From Roseihalotalea indica (GTDB lineage: Bacteria > Bacteroidota > Bacteroidia > Cytophagales > Cyclobacteriaceae), in contig NZ_JAINFL010000002.1 in NCBI RefSeq assembly GCF_022458895.1, forward strand, positions 868,001 to 932,000: 64,000 nucleotides of DNA, in the 5' to 3' direction. Made by a program: the position numbers and the translations under genes. Positions 62,228 through 64,000 of this stretch are shown here, one piece after another (position 1 is the stretch's first letter; each line of letters begins with the position of its first letter). The notes beneath the pieces are model-generated. The model made no database searches. It was not told the origin of the DNA and saw nothing but the letters and a program-made list of their open reading frames with translations.

Positions 62228-63088
62228 TTACTCAATCCGTATTGGCACAAAGCAACTGTGCTGGTAGGTAAGTTGCATATTCTTGCCATCTACGGTTTTA
62301 ATGACCTTGCGCACCGAGGCTACATTCCAGAATACGGTATCATCAGCAGTAGGGGCAAAGTCTCTTTCGAAGAGAGGCGTCAGGGTTTCTTTGGGCACCC
62401 TTATCTTACCTTCTTCCTGGTGAATCGGTACAAAGAATACCCTTCCATGATCAACGAAGGAGTTTGCCTGCGGGGTACTCAATTCGCTTTTAGGAATAAT
62501 GACCAACTCTAACCATAAGCTATCCTTTTCAGAAGTTTTTTGGTAAGTGATCACCTGGTCCTCGTCAGCCGACAGTACCCGAGGTATCTGAACATTTTGT
62601 ATAGCCTGAGGAAGGTTCGTCATTTCAAACCGATACCTCTGGTCCTGTTCTGCCGTTACGTACTCCCACTGTAGAGTGTCAGTGTCGGGAGTCTGGCCAT
62701 TCAGGCGCCATAGCGTGGCGAGGTGGTTTCCGGTAGTACAGTTTTTGTATCCGTCTGCACACATGCGTTCAGAAAACACCTTACTCCAACGAATAGCCTC
62801 GCCCTCATACCGAGCCATAAAGAAATCGGGTGCTAAAGTAAAATGGCGGGCAGTATCATCAACGAAATAGCCCGCTTCCAGGAAAAACTCACCATCCAGC
62901 CGCTGGTCAGGCTCCGGCGTGTAAACAGGCACCAGATCGCTAGTAGTAGTATGTATCTTGGCAACCGGTACGGAGGGGAAGTCAGAGCTAGAAGGAGTAG
63001 AAGGCTCAGAGGCCTCATCTGCCTGGCAACCAAACCAGAAGGGCGCAAGCAGAAAGAAAACGTAGGGGGAAGAAGAATGGACTGTCAT
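62228..63088 (-). CDS. Lipoprotein of unknown function
   Basis: A 286-residue protein with a lipobox ending FWFGC (Cys21) and an acidic Ser/Pro-rich spacer typical of surface-exposed Bacteroidota lipoproteins. The mature part has two Cys in MCADGYKNCTTGNH (near 108-120) and reads as a beta-rich domain. No family recognised. 117 bp upstream of the TrkH start on the same strand. Confidence 0.7.
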   Translation of the reverse strand: MTVHSSSPYVFFLLAPFWFGCQADEASEPSTPSSSDFPSVPVAKIHTTTSDLVPVYTPEPDQRLDGEFFLEAGYFVDDTARHFTLAPDFFMARYEGEAIRWSKVFSERMCADGYKNCTTGNHLATLWRLNGQTPDTDTLQWEYVTAEQDQRYRFEMTNLPQAIQNVQIPRVLSADEDQVITYQKTSEKDSLWLELVIIPKSELSTPQANSFVDHGRVFFVPIHQEEGKIRVPKETLTPLFERDFAPTADDTVFWNVASVRKVIKTVDGKNMQLTYQHSCFVPIRIE

Positions 63089-64000
63089 ATCAGGTAAAAT
63101 GAATAAGTTACAAAATCAATACTGCACATTTTCAAAAGGGCACTTATCAAATACAGCCTGGTATCTATCAAAAGTATATTGACGGACTCATACAAAGGTG
63201 GCTAGTCGGTGGCCATAAGCAGAGCAATGCCCCTAGATTTATGACCTCCCACACGGCTTATTAGCCCGTATCAATCAACCTTGATGTAACACTATGTTGG
63301 TTCTAGCAAAGAATGGACCCAATAGTGTAAAATCAGCAAAAGCAGGCTTTACCCAAGGGTGGTAGGGAGAAATGCTAGGTGAGATTCAGAAAACTATTAA
63401 AGAAAACTGGCCGAATAAGACTCTCTCTTGAGGGGTAGCAGTAGATTTTTTCTCTAAACAGGGAGGTATCTCTCGGTGGCGTATACCCAATATATCTATC
63501 TCAATAAGATTTTTTGCATTACCGGGGATACCAGGCAGTGGCTTTAAAACTGCCTGACCTCAACATCAGAGCAATGGCAATGGTCTCACCGGTAGTCATC
63601 TTATAACCTCATTGCAAGCCTGCAATCTATCCCGGGTAACCTACCCCCGCCCTATTGCAGCTTTGCAACCTGCTTGGGTCTACTCTGACGTATTATGTTG
63701 TAGCCATGTAACCTGTTTAAGATAGCCCACACCGCTCATATTGCAAGGCTGCAAGCTGCTTGAGAAACTTTTTCGCACCCTATTGCAGGGCTGTAACACA
63801 AGCGGGCCACAAGCACTCAGGTAGTTGCAGCCTTACAACCTGGTTGGGCAAAATATGATCAGGCAGGTTGCCGGGTTGCATCTTTATGTAGGAAGAGAAA
63901 CCTCTACCGTGGGCCTGTGCTGCACCCACCCGTAAGTGGTATGTTTCTGCCTTAGGAGTAAAAAGAATGGTTCTAAGAAAACTTTGATGGGGAGTGGGAA
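63089..64000. other. Long apparently non-coding region with a palindrome array
   Basis: 912 bp without a frame above about 60 codons on either strand. It holds a perfect 8-bp stem CAGGCAGT/ACTGCCTG (63532-63539, 63549-63556) and then the periodic array at 63612-63881. The region runs to the window edge, so it may belong to a larger non-coding stretch or a gene beyond it. Confidence 0.6.
63612..63881. repeat. Seven 14-bp palindromes at 42-43 bp spacing
   Basis: Core TTGCA-N4-TGCAA starts at 63612, 63655, 63698, 63741, 63783, 63825 and 63868: steps of 43, 43, 43, 42, 42 and 43. Copies 1, 2 and 4 are perfect; in copy 3 both arms changed together (TTGTA...TGTAA), copies 5 and 6 have one arm change, copy 7 two. 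Copies 2, 3, 4 and 6 are followed by CCTGNTTGGG-like words; the rest of each spacer differs. Not a CRISPR array: the repeat is too short and diverged. Confidence 0.75.

Noticed and set aside
63612..63881. CRISPR array reading of the periodic palindromes
   Set aside because: The repeated part is only about 14 bp and diverged, spacers share partial words, and no cas genes are near.

Overview
The window looks like a chromosomal segment of a free-living, probably marine or host-surface Bacteroidota of the order Cytophagales. The grounds are the type IX secretion/gliding gene run porP/sprF-gldK-gldL-gldM-gldN, many Bacteroidota-specific DUF families, short AT-rich intergenic gaps, few Shine-Dalgarno sequences and one recognisable TAnnTTTG-type -7 box. 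I saw no rRNA, tRNA, CRISPR array, phage or insertion sequence. By eye, the secretion region at the left is more AT-rich than the nitrate and sugar regions.

Layout. (1) 1-8.1 kb: tail of a gene that may encode an outer-membrane protein, a DUF4271 membrane protein, hemD, a PorP/SprF protein, then gldKLMN, closed by a rho-independent terminator. (2) 8.1-15.4 kb: housekeeping genes (uvrC, yggS, a DUF423 gene, recR, clpS), a sodium:solute symporter, an ArsR regulator and a secreted CarboxypepD_reg-like protein. (3) 15.4-32.9 kb: a compact nitrate-assimilation island. One minus-strand operon runs porin, nitrate transporter, NasA fused to its FAD/NAD(P)H reductase, and a rubredoxin protein. A second runs nirB, nirD, NarX-like kinase, NarL-like regulator, mobA. 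A divergent plus-strand operon supplies siroheme (SUMT, precorrin-2 dehydrogenase/ferrochelatase) and a DUF4202 protein. Two near-identical 7-2-7 palindromes (TACGTAA-N2-TTACGTA) lie before the porin gene and between nirB and the siroheme genes; they are the natural candidate targets of the local NarL-like regulator.

(4) 33-44.6 kb and 54.5-60.6 kb: sensor kinases and carbohydrate genes. L-rhamnose genes are present as a GH78 rhamnosidase, rhamnose isomerase, rhamnulokinase and a fused aldolase/dehydrogenase, with a PQQ-type sugar dehydrogenase and two aldo/keto reductases nearby. The kinase gene is translationally coupled to an NCS1-type permease that carries an in-frame amber stop, and the permease is coupled in turn to a 55-residue membrane protein. 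(5) 44.7-49.6 kb: a self-contained module of two membrane proteins and a small winged-helix regulator with the same 17-bp palindrome just before both membrane-protein genes; then a frameshifted dgkA remnant and two tandem EEP-family phosphodiesterases. (6) 60.7-64 kb: a TrkH/KtrB channel, an orphan lipoprotein and about 0.9 kb of apparently non-coding DNA holding seven copies of a 14-bp palindrome (TTGCA-N4-TGCAA) spaced at 42-43 bp.

The most interesting items are this periodic palindrome array, the shared palindromes of the nitrate island, the twin-operator membrane-protein module, and the rubredoxin protein built on what looks like a nitrite/sulfite-reductase scaffold.
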